A DNA stretch of 64,000 bases from Panonychus citri (lineage: Eukaryota; Arthropoda; Arachnida; Trombidiformes; Tetranychidae), in contig NW_026515543.1 of assembly GCF_014898815.1 (NCBI RefSeq), forward strand, positions 3,534,001 through 3,598,000. The letters are read 5' to 3'. The position numbers and the translations under genes are program-made. The notes below the pieces were generated by a model that was not told the DNA's origin, searched no databases, and saw only the letters and a program-made list of their open reading frames with translations. This document shows, piece after piece, positions 35,301-43,640 of the stretch. The stretch's first letter is position 1. The number at the start of each line of letters is the position of its first letter.

Positions 35301-35843
35301 AGTATCGGCTTGAATTTCATCAGCTATTTGGTAAAATTTAACACAATTACGAACATTAACAAATGACATTAATGACTCTTCACATTTTTCAATAAGAGAG
35401 TTGAGTTGAAATTTCTTTGCTATTTTAATGATGGTTAAAATAGCTTCTTCTGAATTAGATGTTAAATCAATTTGATCAGTGTAAATCCATTTAAGAATCA
35501 CTAGACCAGTATCGTAAGGTATATCACTCCAATCAAGAGTCTTGGTTTCACTAAAATCTTCAGCACCCCAATGGTTACCTCGAGAGGTGAGGATAAACTT
35601 ATGAACTTTAACATCTCCACCCTTCAGGCAAATGGTACAATCTGAATAATCATCTTTATCTAATAGATTGGCAATGGTTTTCATCAAACGATTAACGAAA
35701 TGACTCTCACTGGTTTCACCGCTACTCGCCACTAGAACATTATATTTACGTTCAATTTCAGAATTTTTAGATTGTAATTTGACGTATTGTTCCCTTAGAA
35801 GAGAAAGATGTTCTCTTAATTTCTCCACTTCACCACGTTCCAT
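32394..35843 (-). CDS. ANKFY1: Ankyrin repeat and FYVE domain protein (Rabankyrin-5)
   Basis: Rab5 effector on early endosomes and macropinosomes, binding PtdIns(3)P through its FYVE finger. One uninterrupted coding exon, 1149 residues (human 1169). The ATG at 35843 is chosen because MERGEVEKLREHLSLLREQY begins the conserved coiled coil (1-40); the frame upstream is hydrophobic and atypical. A BTB domain follows at about 63-165 (DCTICLKGGDVKVHKFIL), then a BACK-like linker and around twenty ankyrin repeats from about 215 to 1080 (repeated TPLHLA and GADVN type motifs). The FYVE domain is at 1084-1143 with WTEGDACAEC, the RRHHCRHCG basic motif and the RVCETC end, all zinc ligands present. Confidence 0.97.
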   Translation of the reverse strand: MERGEVEKLREHLSLLREQYVKLQSKNSEIERKYNVLVASSGETSESHFVNRLMKTIANLLDKDDYSDCTICLKGGDVKVHKFILTSRGNHWGAEDFSETKTLDWSDIPYDTGLVILKWIYTDQIDLTSNSEEAILTIIKIAKKFQLNSLIEKCEESLMSFVNVRNCVKFYQIADEIQADTLKNHCSQLISNYWNDFSSNDFASMTASLLFNMFKAKTRFPLHQAIKIKREDVVFLYLIEYNSQLFTKINEADESGEIPLNLALKSGQIDIAKTLLLHQANINAVDDNSRTLLHRAIDRDDGESINFLLDSGASVHIASTREKQTPLHLLCSKKLTDSTISNKLLSSGSDPNLQDAEGNTCLHLTILHNNEPIFCELLDQRNVSLDIRNAKGFTPLTLALSRLEENEIFAMKLVEKGASVDSSDPVTGNSLLHIAATEKNESAGIFLISRGAKVNVTNKKGEAPLHIAASLGLEKLVKCLLENGANCNIVTSSVSLVNSNGDPFASPVESKTIDDQLSSYVYNQTPLHLTVLNKHENIIRIILSCKASDGKDLGSSITLPNLNIKDSNDETPLSMAIRLKLLDIAQLLIDEGANVNIKDSTGFTLLHKAIINEDSRGALFLLNHGADINLCTPTGETPLQLVVKHQLESVLIDLCSKGADVNTLDENGNSPLWIALESKNEDIASILVQYECDTNCWGEGPGGCWQTILHRSLDENNEFIAVFLIRSGCDLNSPRKPSPDGKGDEEAHDGQTPLHMACAWGLENVVQTLLEFGANVNIQDADGKTPLHIAIFNQHSTIISLLLCHPSLNLNLRDKTGCTPFATAMNIKNNKAAQEILNRDPNSAEKYDAKGYNFLHTAIKRGDIESVLFLLSINVNIHSRVQDPVQMTPLHLSVESGSELILRNLLLAGVNINDMTAQKQTALHIAAEHDHSAICSILLEKGIDFNVIDINLNNALHVACQKGHLATSKVLFNESTITSDAVNAKGQTPLHLLAQFGRDNAAAIFELFISCEPNYPVNKPDAEGSTALLLAYINGNVNLCRALVKNRACLGTSNKNGVNLFNCSVASNSLLYKLLDSLDAEPVWTEGDACAECSRKFGIQLRRHHCRHCGRVLCSNCSAKMITIPKFGLNKAVRVCETCFEVLMMGFSA

Positions 35844-36868
35844 GGTAACAATTAACTGGACAAGATGATGACAGAGAAAAAGATAACGAAAGCACAAAAT
35901 TGACACAGAATTTAGATTAGAAACAAATTGGTCTTCTTTTGATGAGAAAAACAAATTAACAAAACATTTGTAGGTGTATCCAGACTAGAGAAGAGAAAGA
36001 GAAAGCGAAAGAGCCGAAAAAAGAAGAGAAAAAAAATGAAAAGAGAAAATGGAAGAAAAAAATAGACAGAGATTCAGAAAGAGAAGAAAAAGAAGAAATA
36101 GAATAGAAAGAGGGAGAGATAAAGATGAAGAACAAAAATTAATAATCTAAAAAAATCATAATCAATTACAATTAATTGTTACAATCAAAATGAATGAAAA
36201 AATATTACAAAAAGATGAGAGAGAAAGTGAATACTCACCAAGATAGAAATGAAAACCTTCAACTCTCAGAACAATTAATTACTTTTGTTCCGATGTTGTT
36301 GGTCACTTGAAAGGGAAACAATTAAAGACTAAGAGTATAGAATTTCACCAATTAAAATGATTAAGTTTAATTAACAACCAATTAATAAATAATCATGAAT
36401 AAAACGATTGATTAAAACGATTATCTCATTGGGAAGATTAACTCAAGTCGGTTGATCAACAGCTGAGATTCAATTTCAACATTTGGCGGTTCTGTTTAAA
36501 TTTTGTTCTTAATTAAAAACTTGTGACAATTAAGTTAATTCTTTCAATTGAATTAATCATTAATTGTAGAAAGAAATTTTCCTATTCCCTTTAAATTTAT
36601 TCATAATAAGATCATTTTCTATTTAATTTTAACAGAAATCAACGATTGAAAATTAGATTGAGAATTGGAGATTGATAAACAAAAGAACAATTAAAATTAA
36701 GAGAAAAACATAATTAGAATTAAATCATTCGAAAGATAATAACATAATTAAGAATTTGAATATGAATTTTTTTCTTCTTTTTTTCTGATGATAAATTGAA
36801 GCGATTTTCGTTTTTTTTTCTTCTTCAAATCAATTGATGGAATTGATTAGCTTTTCGCTCGAAGTTGT
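35844..36868. other. ANKFY1 5' region and intergenic sequence
   Basis: A purine-rich patch (GAAAGAGAAAG) at about 35985-36130 lies in the likely ANKFY1 5' UTR/promoter. A TCACC splice-donor-like site at 36237 suggests a 5' UTR intron. The rest is AT-rich. Confidence 0.4.
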
Positions 36869-37819
36869 TTAATGTCCATGACTTTGGTCTCCGCCGAACC
36901 AATGGTGAGAGGTCAGTTCGATTAAATTTCCTCGTTGGGTTGGGTCAGCAATGAAGATTCGAGAAAGGAAACATTCTAAATCGGGTGACATGGTTATCTC
37001 ATTTCGACGAAAATGAGTTTTAAATGAGGAAACATGATCAGTTGTTTTCTTTTCGAAGAAATTTCGTCTGGACATTAGAAGACCAATAATACAACCAACG
37101 CCCCAAATATCATTACAATGAACATCATATTCACCTTTAATCGCCTCAGGGGAGAAATGGTGATGCCATTCCTTTTCCTTTTCCGCAAAAATTGGAGCTG
37201 ATTTTTCTGGATCCCAAGTGACCATTGACATACCAAATCCTGTAATTTTGGCGACACTTCTGTCACTTGTTAGGACAATATTTGACGCTTGAATATTTCG
37301 ATGACCAATACAATTTTCCCACAAATAGTAAAGGCCCTTAAGAATATCCATGATCCATGATTTGAAATCATCTTCTTTCAATGCTTGTTTTTTAGCCAAT
37401 TTTTCGAGGTCAATGGTCATCGGCTCACAGAAGACGTACAACTTTATCTTGGTCAGATAAATGTCGGTTATAAACACGATTCGGTCATTCGGGTTACCTT
37501 GAAGGTGACGTAAGATTTTGGTTCCTACTCGTTGAAGATTTTCCTTGTATTTGATTGCTAAACTGGTCAATGGGACAACTTTGACCACACAATCAATACC
37601 AGTCGAGGTTCGAGCAGCATAATATTGGGCAAATTTACCTTTATTGACCACTTGCTCTCGAAATATTTTGTAACCTTCGCGAGTCAATAAAACGTCCTCG
37701 TCGTTTATTTTTTTAGCTCCTTCATTGGTCAATATTTTACGCGATTTGTTGGTCGCATCGGTTGGATCCCGTTCTTGGGCAACTGCCCCATGATGATCCA
37801 CATTCTCACCATCGGCCAT
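36869..37819 (-). CDS. Serine/threonine pseudokinase, TSSK-like
   Basis: Single exon, 316 residues from the ATG at 37819. The kinase fold spans about 45-308. The beta-3 lysine is kept (K80 in CVVKVV). The catalytic loop reads GHRNIQASN, so the proton-acceptor Asp is Asn (N175) and the following Lys is Gln; the metal-binding DFG reads GFG (G194). The Gly-rich loop is NKGKFAQYY, lacking the first and third glycines. FSPEA replaces APE, and DIWGVGCIIGLLM is normal for the F helix. These changes together predict no phosphotransfer. The start LLTREGYKI and overall length resemble testis-specific serine kinases (TSSK), which is my best guess at origin. The N-terminus is His/Asp-rich. The gene is divergent from PRIM2. 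Confidence 0.82.
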   Translation of the reverse strand: MADGENVDHHGAVAQERDPTDATNKSRKILTNEGAKKINDEDVLLTREGYKIFREQVVNKGKFAQYYAARTSTGIDCVVKVVPLTSLAIKYKENLQRVGTKILRHLQGNPNDRIVFITDIYLTKIKLYVFCEPMTIDLEKLAKKQALKEDDFKSWIMDILKGLYYLWENCIGHRNIQASNIVLTSDRSVAKITGFGMSMVTWDPEKSAPIFAEKEKEWHHHFSPEAIKGEYDVHCNDIWGVGCIIGLLMSRRNFFEKKTTDHVSSFKTHFRRNEITMSPDLECFLSRIFIADPTQRGNLIELTSHHWFGGDQSHGH

Positions 37820-38414
37820 TTTAATTTCGACCACTTTTCAAATTCAATTTAATAGTCAAATATCACAATCGAAAAGTAGATTTAACAATTTAAGCAAATC
37901 AATTCAAACAACCTTGATAGTGAATCCTAATAAAATTATTACCATTTTATTAATTAGTTAACTTGTATTGTTGACCAACAATTAACTCTACCAATTTGCA
38001 ACAATTAGAAAACTAATTTAATTTTTTTTTTCTCTTTTAAACGTTCATATTGTTGTCGTTTTTTTGGGATATTTTTCTTTACTGTTTTCGAGGTTAAATC
38101 AAGTGTTTTTGTTTTTCTGGATTCGATTAAAGTTGTAATTAATTTTCTTAATTGGTTTTTTTTTCGATTACAAGTTAATTTGATTTTAGTAGAAAAAATT
38201 TCCAATTCTAAATATGAAATCGGTCCCTGGTTCTATTCGGCGGGAAATCGAAGCGCCTTTTAAACATAAGATGAGAGAAAATCTTTTGTCTGATTGTTTA
38301 TGTTTCTTTTCAGTTTCTCTTTTAATTTGATTTTCTTAATTGTTTCCAATTAGTATTAATTGTTTTTTTTCTTTTATTTAATTTGTTTGTGTGTATACAT
38401 TTTCCATTAGTAAG
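37820..38414. other. Divergent pseudokinase/PRIM2 promoter region
   Basis: 595 bases. A GC-richer core at 38220-38265 contains the E2F-type site described separately; the rest is AT-rich. A minus-strand frame at 38005-38205 has Lys-rich background composition and is not supported. Confidence 0.5.
38240..38247. promoter_or_regulatory. E2F-type site upstream of PRIM2
   Basis: GCGGGAAA is an exact match to the E2F consensus TTTSSCGC (reverse strand) in an otherwise AT-rich promoter, 168-175 bases upstream of the PRIM2 ATG. E2F control of replication genes is well established in animals; binding here is inferred. Confidence 0.5.
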
Positions 38415-40304
38415 ATGGATTTCAAATCTAATCCGACACCTAAACGAAGGAAGCAAACCCAAGGGCATGTCTCCGTTATCCAAGATTCTGAAGCCACTGA
38501 TGATTTGTCTTTCTACAGTTTCCCTCCGGTTGGAAAAATTGATTTACTTGAAGTTAATGATATGGTTGATGAGCGTCTTTCCATTTTAGAAGTGTTTGAA
38601 GAACTTAAAATTAGTGAGATGGGTCATACAAAAAATCTACCCGATCATCTTGGTACAATAACTGAGCGTTTAAAGCAGGTCACCACAAAATATGGTGATA
38701 ATTTTATCACAACTCTTCATGCTCGAACTTTGGGTGCTCATAATGCTTTAAAAATCGATGCCCGTCGTCGAGATCAAATCTCACATTTTCTATTGAGACT
38801 ATTCTTTTGTACGCCACAGGATAAAAAGAATTGGTTTGTGGCCAGAGAATCTGAACTTCTCCGATATCGATTGTTGAAAGAAACTGTTGGAATTAATAAA
38901 CAATCGAAAATTGTTGCCAAGATGATTGCTGATAACCAATTGAACTTCGAACCCATAACACTGGATGACTCAAAAGAAAGTCGTGATCTTAAACAGAACG
39001 CCTTATTCTATAGTTTAACAGTCAATGATAATGATAAAGCTCCAATTTATCGGATCAGATTTGAAGAAGCGTTGGATGTTGTTAGAACGCGTAAAGCTTA
39101 TGTTGAAAGAGGTTTTGCTTATGTCACGACCCATGACATGATTTCTCTGATTTGTCACAGGTTCAGAGGTGAACTAAACTATGCTCTATCTCGACTTGTC
39201 CAAGCTCGACCAGATGAAGATAACCGTTTGATTCCATTGATCAGCAATATTTACATGAAGAAAATTGCTTCTGCCAGAAAAATGCAAACCGATGCATCGG
39301 GAAACCTTAAAGAAGTGATCACCCCTCACATGGTTGATGGTTTAGCTCTTGAACATTTCCCACCCTGTATGGAAAACATTCATCTCAATTTACGTAAAAA
39401 TCATCACATAAAGTATAACGGTCGATTACACTACAGTTTGTTTCTCAAAGGAATCGGACTGTCACTTGAAGATGCGATTAAATTTTTCCGTGATGAGTTT
39501 ATCCAGAAAATTCCACCCGAGAAATTTGACAAAGAATATAGATATGGTATTCGATACAATTATGGTAAAGAAGGTAAAAAGGTCGATTTCAGTCCGTATG
39601 GATGTGAAAAGATTATCAATTCAAGTCCTGGAATAGGTGATATTCATGGTTGTCCTTTTAAACACTTCGAACCTGGAATGCTGAAAAAATATTTATCACG
39701 AAAAGGAGCGAGTGATGAAGTGATTGAGTCAATCGAAACTCTTTTAGAAGAGAAAAATTATTCAAAAGCTTGTTCAGTTTACTTTTCGGTTCGTCATCCT
39801 GGACATAAATTACCCGAAGACGGTATAACCCACCCTAACTCTTTCTACAGCGAAAGTAAAAAAGCTCTGGCCAAGAATCCAAAGAGAGAGGATATTATGA
39901 TAGACGACGAAATTGATAATTTCCTTCTACCAGAGGAAACTCGTATTCTTACCCAAGAAACTACAGTAAGTCACAAGATTAAAATGACAATAAGTCGCTC
40001 GAATTTAATAATTTTTCTCTTTTCTCTCAAGTCATCACAAAACGATGAAGAAGAGTCCGAACCAATGGACGCAACGGAGACCAATGAATCTACTATTTCA
40101 CCTAAAGATTTTACCAATGAACAAACTATGGAAGATTTTGGAGATAAACCCGATCATCTTGAGCCAGATTCACTATCAGAACTCGAAGTTATCAAGAGAG
40201 TTAATGAAACAATCGATTCTTCAAAATTGGAAACACTCATTGAAAGGATAGATGATGAACCCAAGGAACAAGAAGCCGATTATCTTGATGAACCAGAACA
40301 ATAA
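38415..40304 (+). CDS. PRIM2: DNA primase large subunit
   Basis: Regulatory subunit of the polymerase alpha-primase complex; its C-terminal 4Fe-4S domain is needed for primer start. ATG at 38415 (MDFKSNPTPKRRK). A 66-base in-frame intron at 39966-40031 (ACA then GTAAGT; TTTTCTCTCAAG) should be removed, leaving 607 residues. The N-terminal helical domain binds PRIM1 (LSFYSFPPVGKIDLLEVND). The four cluster cysteines are C318 (HFPPCM), C397 (PYGCEK), C413 (HGCPFKHF) and C453 (KACSVYF); spacings 79, 16 and 40 agree with human C287, C367, C384, C424. The C-terminal 90 residues after the intron are acidic and of low complexity (NDEEESEPMDATE), longer than usual. Confidence 0.96.
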   Translation: MDFKSNPTPKRRKQTQGHVSVIQDSEATDDLSFYSFPPVGKIDLLEVNDMVDERLSILEVFEELKISEMGHTKNLPDHLGTITERLKQVTTKYGDNFITTLHARTLGAHNALKIDARRRDQISHFLLRLFFCTPQDKKNWFVARESELLRYRLLKETVGINKQSKIVAKMIADNQLNFEPITLDDSKESRDLKQNALFYSLTVNDNDKAPIYRIRFEEALDVVRTRKAYVERGFAYVTTHDMISLICHRFRGELNYALSRLVQARPDEDNRLIPLISNIYMKKIASARKMQTDASGNLKEVITPHMVDGLALEHFPPCMENIHLNLRKNHHIKYNGRLHYSLFLKGIGLSLEDAIKFFRDEFIQKIPPEKFDKEYRYGIRYNYGKEGKKVDFSPYGCEKIINSSPGIGDIHGCPFKHFEPGMLKKYLSRKGASDEVIESIETLLEEKNYSKACSVYFSVRHPGHKLPEDGITHPNSFYSESKKALAKNPKREDIMIDDEIDNFLLPEETRILTQETTVSHKIKMTISRSNLIIFLFSLKSSQNDEEESEPMDATETNESTISPKDFTNEQTMEDFGDKPDHLEPDSLSELEVIKRVNETIDSSKLETLIERIDDEPKEQEADYLDEPEQ

Positions 40305-40569
40305 TCGTAATAAATTTTCAATCCATCGAATCTATTTATTATCACTTCAACTAATCGAAGAGATTTGTACAAAAAAACTTGATTCTTCGATCTGTAAAAA
40401 CAAAACAAAAAAGTTTCATAATCAAGGTGATGATAAATGTAAACAAACAAAATGGTTAATCGTTTGCATTGATCCAGAATCCTGATGATTATTTAAATGA
40501 ATGGGAAAAAGCGACTGGATCAAATTGCGATTAATTCAAAAATGATCATCTCTTTGGTCCATCTTTAGA

Positions 40570-41366
40570 TCATGTTGAACTTAAAATACGTTTCACAGTT
40601 CGACTGGAATAAGTAACCATTGAAAACCAACAAGTTATGCCAATTGCGCCTTCGACACCCGTTGGAAACGCTAAAATTGGTCCCAGTGGAAACAGAAGAT
40701 TATGATCAAGCCTGGCCAATGGTGTATATCGATAAGACCAAATTAAATAAGTCGTCGTTAAACCCTGTTGATGGATTAGAAAACAATTAGATTAATCATA
40801 TATTCATATAATAACATGTAATTAATCATTTTGATAAATATTCACTAACCATAGTAACATAACAAATACCATAGACAATAACTTGTACCTTAAGTTTGAG
40901 CATTGTTTTAGTATTACCTGTATGATAAGAAAACAAAATTTACATGAAATTGATTATAATTCAATTGATTTAATCACTTACCTCTATTTTTAAGATCTTC
41001 CGTCATCTTATTAATTTTACGCTGAATTTTAGCATATTTAACAAATTCTTGAGTCATATTGATTGTTCCCAATTCTGTTTTTAATTCTGTTATTTGTTTT
41101 CGCAAATTTTTCTCTAACTGTGAATCTTTGAAGAAAATCCATAAAACCTAAATGAAACAAATAAATTTAGAATATCAATCAGATTGATTAGATTAAATTA
41201 ACTTGCAATTAGATTGTAAATAGTTGATACAATTAATTATTCAAATTATCCTTACCAGTTTAACAAAATTTGGCATTAGTGTTGTGAATAAACCCCAAAA
41301 GGTAATGAACCAAAAAGCATTGTAATTAAATTGTTGACTGTTATTAGAAGTCTCTGTTGTTGACAT
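40570..41366 (-). CDS. GET1: GET1/WRB, ER receptor subunit for tail-anchored proteins
   Basis: With CAMLG (Get2) it forms the ER insertase that receives tail-anchored proteins from GET3. Four exons: 41366-41256, 41147-40982, 40917-40850, 40764-40570; 179 residues (human 174). TM1 lies at about 17-36 (AFWFITFWGLFTTLMPNF), followed by the cytosolic coiled coil (LEKNLRKQITELKTELGTIN) with the hallmark EFVKYAKIQRKINKMTEDLK. TM2 (LKVQVIVYGICYVTMGLTTT) and TM3 (GVEGAIGITCWFSMVTY) follow, with the conserved LAFPTGVEGAIGITCW block. Convergent with PRIM2 (265 bases between stops). Confidence 0.93.
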
Positions 41367-42140
41367 TGTTGAATTTGAATGGTTCCGAGGATTGAAATTA
41401 CCAGGGTAACAATTAACTGATTATTACACAGAATAAATAACAATTCCAGATGATCAATTAGAAATGTAAACCAATCTTTTCCTAAGAGATATTGCTGGAA
41501 AGTACAAGGAAGAGGCAGTTGAAATTAAACCACAGCAATTAATCAAATTCAGGTGATGAATGTGTAACAATCAAGGTTAATTGTCAGTATCAGTCTAATG
41601 GTAAAAAAAAAAAAACAAAAACAAAACAAATTAGATTTTCAAATAACAATCAACAAAAAAGAGGAAACAAAATATTTCATGATAAACGTGACCACTTACT
41701 GAGCAAAGATAATCAAACCAGGACAATTTCAATTTTTCTTATCAGTTCAAAGTAGCCAATTATACTAATCCCATTAAAAGTGAATTTAAATAAATAAAAA
41801 AAAACAATTAGAAATTAAATTAAATCAGATTAAAAGAGAAATGAAAACAAAAGGAAAATGTAAACAAAAAGAGTTTCATAGTAACATAAAAGGGAAGGAA
41901 AAAAATTGGATGAGAATAAGATGAATTTAGAGAAACATAATTACCTTTTCATATGAATCAAAGATCCAATATGTATTCTAGATGATGATAGGATTGAGAT
42001 AATTAATTAGTTGACAAATTAAATTGATAGGAAATAAGATTAATTGAAACACGAGCAAAAGAAAACAAATGAATCAGCTTTAAATCTCAACCATTGAGAC
42101 CGAACCTCAATCAGCTGTTTCCCTTTCTCATTGACGTTGC
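41367..42140. other. GET1 upstream region up to the transposon insertion
   Basis: AT-rich sequence with no coding frame, ending in the left target-site duplication of the Mutator-like element. Together with 47837-47956 it was presumably one intergenic region between GET1 and ASCC2. Confidence 0.5.
42132..42140. repeat. Left target-site duplication of the Mutator-like element
   Basis: TGACGTTGC, repeated exactly at 47837-47845. Nine-base duplications are characteristic of Mutator-like elements. Confidence 0.8.
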
Positions 42141-42161
42141 GGTCCAGGGTAAAAACAAATA

Positions 42162-42208
42162 CAGTAATATACCCACTTGAGTTGTTTTTTTTACATGCAG
42201 CGACATCT
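42162..42208 (+). repeat. Tigger left terminal inverted repeat (47 bases)
   Basis: CAGTAATATACCCACTTGAG to ATGCAGCGACATCT. It matches the right repeat perfectly apart from a 16-base insertion there. Confidence 0.95.
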
Positions 42209-42220
42209 ATTAGGTTCAAT

Positions 42221-43360
42221 CTAATTTAATGGAAATCCAGCTTTAGTGTAACAATTAACAATAGTATCTGGTTTAACATTAAACCAACAACCTTGCAACA
42301 TTTCAATTCCATCAATCAATTGTAATTCTTTGAGTGAATCTAACAAATTAATGTCGTTTTCGACTGAGGGAGCGAGTCGTTGAATTATCTTAGAACGGTA
42401 TAAGTTCTTAACATTAGCTATGATACCACAATCTAAAGGTTGACAGTGTGATGTTGTGTTAGGTGGTAATTTGATCAAGGTGATATTTTTCAGGTCTGCA
42501 GTTAATTTATGAGCTGGACAGTTATCAACAAACAAAAGAATCTTTTTTTTTTCTTCAATCAGTCGATTATCCCACTCAACTAGCCACTCATTGAATAGAG
42601 CTGATGTCATGTAGCTTGAACTGTTGTACTTGTAATTAACACCGATAGTTGAGAGATCATAATTAAATTTTTTAAAACAATGAGGACGAGCTCGAAAACC
42701 AATAATCATTATCTTCTCTTTTCCTCCAAAACGATTGCAACAAAACATGACTGAGACTCTGAGTTTTGATTGTTTGATTCCATGTTGATCGCTCCCTCTT
42801 GTAAGATAAGATGATGTTGGTAATGCTTTCCAATAGAAACTTGACTCATCAGCATTATAAATACAATCGGGTTCAAAATCTTTAACAATATCAGGTAATT
42901 TCAAAAACCAATTCTCCACAACTTCGAGATCGACACATCGAGATTCACCATGTTGTTTCAATCGTCTCACATCGTTTCGTTTCTTGAATTTCATAAACCA
43001 ATTAGCACTAGCAACAAATGAATTCAATCCTAAACTCTGAGCAACAGAAAGAGCTTTAGCTTTAATAAGCTTATCATCAACAGGTAAATTTCTTTCTTCT
43101 AATAATTGAATGAATTCAAACACTAAAGAGTCGAGGAGAGTATAAAGGTTACTTGATGGACAACGTGAACGACGAGCTACATTTTCACTTTTTATCACTG
43201 ACTGGTAACACTCTTTTCTTTTTTTTATCTTCGAGATCGCTTGTTGAGTAACATTATACTTATTAGCAAGTTCTTGTTGTCGATTAGAATCTAATTCAGT
43301 CAGAATGTTCAATTTATCACTATTTATAAGGTACCTCATGGTGATTACACTTGTTAACAT
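42221..43360 (-). CDS. Tigger/pogo transposase, intact
   Basis: Catalyses cut-and-paste transposition into TA. 379 residues from the ATG at 43360; an ATG 21 bases further in is possible, and the frame is open into the terminal repeat without an earlier ATG. Residues 8-55 form an N-terminal helix-turn-helix (NRQQELANKYNVTQQAISKI), then a CENP-B-type HTH (about 90-150, SLGLNSFVASANWFMKFKKR). The DDE domain has first Asp in IYNADESSFYW, second Asp in LLFVDNCPAH and third Asp in SHCQPLDCGIIANVK, i.e. the DDD triad usual for Tigger/pogo. RGSDQHGIKQSKLRVSVMF is the usual block after the first Asp. No stops or frameshifts. Confidence 0.95.
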   Translation of the reverse strand: MLTSVITMRYLINSDKLNILTELDSNRQQELANKYNVTQQAISKIKKRKECYQSVIKSENVARRSRCPSSNLYTLLDSLVFEFIQLLEERNLPVDDKLIKAKALSVAQSLGLNSFVASANWFMKFKKRNDVRRLKQHGESRCVDLEVVENWFLKLPDIVKDFEPDCIYNADESSFYWKALPTSSYLTRGSDQHGIKQSKLRVSVMFCCNRFGGKEKIMIIGFRARPHCFKKFNYDLSTIGVNYKYNSSSYMTSALFNEWLVEWDNRLIEEKKKILLFVDNCPAHKLTADLKNITLIKLPPNTTSHCQPLDCGIIANVKNLYRSKIIQRLAPSVENDINLLDSLKELQLIDGIEMLQGCWFNVKPDTIVNCYTKAGFPLN

Positions 43361-43390
43361 CAAATGAAAAGGGTTAATTTCAGTTACGAG

Positions 43391-43453
43391 AGATGTCGCT
43401 GCATGTAAAAAAAACAACTCAAGTGGAGTACAACTCAAGTGGGTATATTACTG
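43391..43453 (-). repeat. Tigger right terminal inverted repeat (63 bases, with 16-base tandem duplication)
   Basis: Reverse complement of the left repeat, but ACAACTCAAGTGG is followed by AGTACAACTCAAGTGG before GTATATTACTG, which adds 16 bases. Confidence 0.93.
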
Positions 43454-43640
43454 TACTAAGCAAATAGACAAATAACAAACAAATACACAAATACCACAAA
43501 TACCGCCAAAATCAAAAGCAATAGAAACTTCAATTAATGTTTTCATTCAAAGATTTTAATGCTTATTTAGCTTTTGGATTTAGATTTTAAAGTGTTTTAT
43601 AATTGTGATTCTACATTAAATTTAACAAATCAGCAATAAG

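Larger units (their letters stand above)
42162..43453 (-). mobile_element. Tigger/pogo element, apparently complete
   Basis: A 1292-base Tc1/mariner-superfamily transposon starting CAGTAATATACCCACTTGAG and ending in its reverse complement, flanked by the TA duplication (42160-42161 and 43454-43455). It carries one intact minus-strand transposase gene. It lies about 20 bases inside the left terminal repeat of the MULE, so it is the younger insertion. Confidence 0.95.

Noticed and set aside
39966..40031. Reading straight through this stretch of PRIM2 as coding
   Set aside because: It is in frame but has a perfect GTAAGT donor and pyrimidine-rich acceptor, and its translation (FLFSLK) is unlike the acidic surroundings; it is a 66-base intron.
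20965..41366. UBL4 and GET1 as a tail-anchored-protein gene cluster
   Set aside because: They are 19 kb apart with unrelated genes between and separate promoters; the co-occurrence looks like chance.
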